Assembly (NCBI RefSeq): GCF_028622095.1
Contig: NZ_CP115166.1
Location: 248,001-312,000 of the forward strand
Length of the DNA: 64,000 bases
Direction: 5' to 3'
DNA from: Deinococcus aquaticus
Lineage (GTDB): Bacteria > Deinococcota > Deinococci > Deinococcales > Deinococcaceae
The position numbers were made by a program, and so were the translations under genes. Shown one piece after another: positions 62,158 through 64,000 of this stretch (position 1 is its first letter; the number at the start of each line of letters is the position of its first letter). The notes beneath the pieces were generated by a model. It did not search any database and was not told the DNA's origin. It worked only from the letters and a program-made list of their open reading frames with translations.

Positions 62158-63098
62158 GGCTGCTCCCCCGTGAGTCCGGCGAGGATGGTGTCGGCGTCCC
62201 TGCGTAGCAGGTCGAGGTAGGTGGGGACCTCGTCTGACAGCGAGTCCACGTGCAGGTCCCCGCCGTAGCGGGCGCCGGCCTCGGCGGCGACCTGCCGCAT
62301 GCCCTTGTCGGGGACGGTGCTCTCGCAGAACACCGCCGGGACGCCCTGGGCGCGCACGCCGTCGATCACGGCGCGGATCTGGCGGGGCGTGCCCTGGCCT
62401 TCCTCGGCGTTGACGGGCCACAGGTACAGTTCCTTCAGGCCGTAGTCGCGGGCGAGGTAACTGAAAGCCCCCTCGCAGGTGACGAGCGCACGGCGGTTCG
62501 GGGGCAGCTGGCCCAGCTGCGTGGAGAGCTGCTGGTCGACCTCGCGGATCTGCGCGGCGTAGGCGTCGGCGTTGGCGCGGAAGGTGTCGGCCCCGTCCGG
62601 GTCGAGGTCGGTCAGGGCCCGGCGGATGTTCTCGACGTAGATCAGGGCGTTTTTCGGGGACATCCAGGCGTGCGGGTTGGGTTTGCCGGCGTAGGCGTCG
62701 GCCGAGATGTTCACGGGCGTGATCCCGTCCGTGAGCGTGACGGTGGGCGCCTCGCTGTCCTGCGTGAAACGGGTGAACCAGCGTTCGAGGTTCAGGCCGT
62801 TGTTCAGGATCAGGTCGGCGCCCTGCGCGCGGATCAGGTCGCTGGGCGTGGGCTGGTACCCGTGGATTTCCGCGCCGGGTCTGGTGATGGACACGACCTC
62901 AATGCGGTCGCCGGCGACGTTGCGGGTCATGTCGGCCAGGATGGTGAAGGTGGTCAGGACGCGGGGGCGGCCTTCGGGGTCAGTCCCGGCATCGGTGGTC
63001 CCGGCGCCGGTCTGGGTGGGGGTCTGCTCGGCAGGGCGGCAGGCGGACAGGGTGCCGGCCACGCACAGCAGAGCGGCGGAGAGCAGCAGCATCTTCAT
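62154..63098 (-). CDS. Metal-binding lipoprotein of Mn/Zn ABC transporter
   Basis: A 314-residue cluster A-I binding protein. The lipobox is LSACR near residue 20, after a hydrophobic signal. Metal ligands in the family order are visible: His in EIHGYQPTP, His in NPHAWMSP, Glu in TCEGAFSYL and Asp in VDSLSDEV. The His-rich loop of Zn-specific ZnuA is absent, so Mn (or Mn/Fe) is more likely. A dyad of a MntR/DtxR-like kind sits directly before ATG. Confidence 0.92.
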   Translation of the reverse strand: MKMLLLSAALLCVAGTLSACRPAEQTPTQTGAGTTDAGTDPEGRPRVLTTFTILADMTRNVAGDRIEVVSITRPGAEIHGYQPTPSDLIRAQGADLILNNGLNLERWFTRFTQDSEAPTVTLTDGITPVNISADAYAGKPNPHAWMSPKNALIYVENIRRALTDLDPDGADTFRANADAYAAQIREVDQQLSTQLGQLPPNRRALVTCEGAFSYLARDYGLKELYLWPVNAEEGQGTPRQIRAVIDGVRAQGVPAVFCESTVPDKGMRQVAAEAGARYGGDLHVDSLSDEVPTYLDLLRRDADTILAGLTGEQP

Positions 63099-63133
63099 AT
63101 TTTTAGTCTCGCCTAAAAATTGTTTTAGGTCAA
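63099..63133 (-). promoter_or_regulatory. Metal-operon promoter with overlapping dyads
   Basis: ATTTTTAG (63099-63106) and CTAAAAAT (63113-63120) form a perfect 8-bp dyad with a 6-base gap. CCTAAAA (63112-63118) and TTTTAGG (63123-63129) form a second one. On the minus strand TTGACC (63128-63133), 17 bases, GAGACT (63105-63110), six bases, ATG: a leaderless promoter with a weak -10, covered by the dyads. Such sites fit a manganese-responsive DtxR/MntR repressor. Confidence 0.65.
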
Positions 63134-63163
63134 GCTGGCTGTCAGTGATGTTCCAGGATAAAC

Positions 63164-63192
63164 TTGACTATTCCGCTCGGTTTAACTAGGGT
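63164..63192 (+). promoter_or_regulatory. Promoter of small ORF and sucrase/ferredoxin-like gene
   Basis: TTGACT (63164-63169), 17 bases, TAGGGT (63187-63192). The first start codon, GTG 63200, is seven bases further, so the mRNA is probably leaderless. Confidence 0.65.
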
Positions 63193-63199
63193 ACGGCGC

Positions 63200-63283
63200 G
63201 TGAACCGCTTCCTGATCCCCCCGACCTCCCCGCTCGCCGCCTCACTACCCGGCGAGACCGGCCGCGCCCTGAACGGCCACTGA
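63200..63283 (+). CDS. 27-codon leaderless ORF
   Basis: GTG 63200 to TGA 63281-63283. The peptide begins NRFLIPPTSPLA and has no recognisable domain. It sits seven bases after a strong promoter and one base before the next start codon (TGA-C-GTG), so it is probably translated first and coupled to the next gene, like the leader ORF at 1350. Confidence 0.45.
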   Translation: MNRFLIPPTSPLAASLPGETGRALNGH

Positions 63284-63284
63284 C

Positions 63285-64000
63285 GTGACCCGCCTGAACC
63301 TGTGCGCGGACGAATCCCGCGCCGCCGGAGAGGACCCCATCGGCACCGCCCCCCACTGGGCCGAGGTGACGGTCCTGGAACTCGACGTCCCCATGTGGGC
63401 CCGCCTGCGCGACGTGAACGCCTGGACGCCCGAACAGCAGGCCGTGTTCGCCGCGCTACGCGAGAAGGTGGAGGCGAGCGGCGCCGGATTCGGCCTGCTC
63501 ATGAGCGCCCCCACCCGGCGCGGCAGCCCCCTGCGCGTACGGCACTACACCCTGGCCGATCCCCTGCACGGCGGCCCGTCAGGCGGGTACGTCCGGCGCG
63601 ACTACGCCAGCGAGCTGTCTCAGAGCGACTGGGCGCGCGGCCTGCACGACACCCTGATCGACCCGTCCGCCCTGACCGGCGGCGACAGGACCAGCGGCGA
63701 CTGGACCGAGCTGCCCGCACCGGACGGCCCGGACCTGCACGTCTGCACGCACGGCACCGTGGACGCCGCCTGCGGCCGCTACGGCGTGCCGGTCTATCAG
63801 GCGCTGGGCGGCGCGGGTGTGCGCGCGTGGCGGACCGGGCACTTCGGCGGGCACCGCTTCGCCGCGACCGCCGTCGAGTTGCCCTCGGGGCTGCTGTGGG
63901 CGCACCTGACCCCGGAACTGGCCGTGCAGGTCGCGCGGCGCGAGGTCACGCCCGCCCAGGTCGCCGGGCACCTGCGCGGCTTCGCGGGCCTGCCTCCGCT
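63285..64000 (+). CDS. Sucrase/ferredoxin-like protein (partial, 3' end outside)
   Basis: The 238 visible codons start at GTG 63285. The Suc-Fer family signature is clear: VCTHGTVDAACGRYG with two cysteines and WRTGHFGGHRFA with two histidines, a thioredoxin-like fold predicted to bind a [2Fe-2S] cluster. Despite the name, there is no sucrase domain. Its cellular role is unknown. It is divergent from the metal transporter and reached through a 27-codon leader ORF; no good Shine-Dalgarno sequence precedes the GTG. Confidence 0.82.
   Translation, partial: MTRLNLCADESRAAGEDPIGTAPHWAEVTVLELDVPMWARLRDVNAWTPEQQAVFAALREKVEASGAGFGLLMSAPTRRGSPLRVRHYTLADPLHGGPSGGYVRRDYASELSQSDWARGLHDTLIDPSALTGGDRTSGDWTELPAPDGPDLHVCTHGTVDAACGRYGVPVYQALGGAGVRAWRTGHFGGHRFAATAVELPSGLLWAHLTPELAVQVARREVTPAQVAGHLRGFAGLPP

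Overview
This is a GC-rich (about 70%) bacterial chromosome segment, most likely Deinococcus. The reasons are the HU protein with a Lys/Ala-rich N-terminal tail, the manganese/zinc-type metal ABC transporter, the content of acyl-CoA and purine catabolic genes, and many promoters with a TANNNT box only about 6 bases before the start codon (leaderless transcripts, common in Deinococcus). I cannot name the species from sequence alone. No rRNA, tRNA or CRISPR array was seen.

Layout. 1-10.6 kb is a signalling block: the tail of one GGDEF protein, a membrane GGDEF cyclase, a small response regulator behind a 22-codon leader ORF, ohr with a divergent LysR regulator, one unknown gene, and two large divergent PAS-GAF-GGDEF-EAL proteins. 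10.6-19.6 kb is a complete N-acetylglucosamine pathway: an RpiR-type regulator facing a PTS EIICBA, HPr, Enzyme I, NagA and a SIS-type GlcN-6-P deaminase. An insertion sequence sits exactly at the start codon of HPr, so the operon is split. 19.6-22.1 kb holds an ATP-grasp ligase overlapping an MFS exporter.

22.3-35.6 kb is an acyl-CoA catabolism island: a MerR regulator with a quinone oxidoreductase, three acyl-CoA dehydrogenases, two SDRs, MaoC, a PaaI-type thioesterase, a kinase-like protein and a histidine phosphatase. A shared promoter motif (TTGACGYRYACGT) suggests a local regulon. A FtsX-type ABC exporter with strong TetR-type operators is embedded in it. 35.7-51 kb holds an MFS carrier, a subtilase and a large surface lipoprotein behind a promoter with a 9-base homopolymer in its spacer, a molybdopterin oxidoreductase, ManA, an aldo/keto reductase, a cyclic-nucleotide-domain/thioredoxin-reductase-like fusion, an acetylxylan esterase-type enzyme and an acyl-CoA ligase. 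51-64 kb holds HU, a FAD dehydrogenase, the purine set XdhA-XdhB-XdhC-guanine deaminase, a metal ABC transporter and the start of a sucrase/ferredoxin-like protein.

The most unusual content is non-coding: four full copies, one internally deleted copy and one diverged relative of a 130-155 bp structured repeat. It has terminal inverted repeats and two hairpins whose stems differ between copies by compensating changes. All four full copies lie against the stop codon of a gene.
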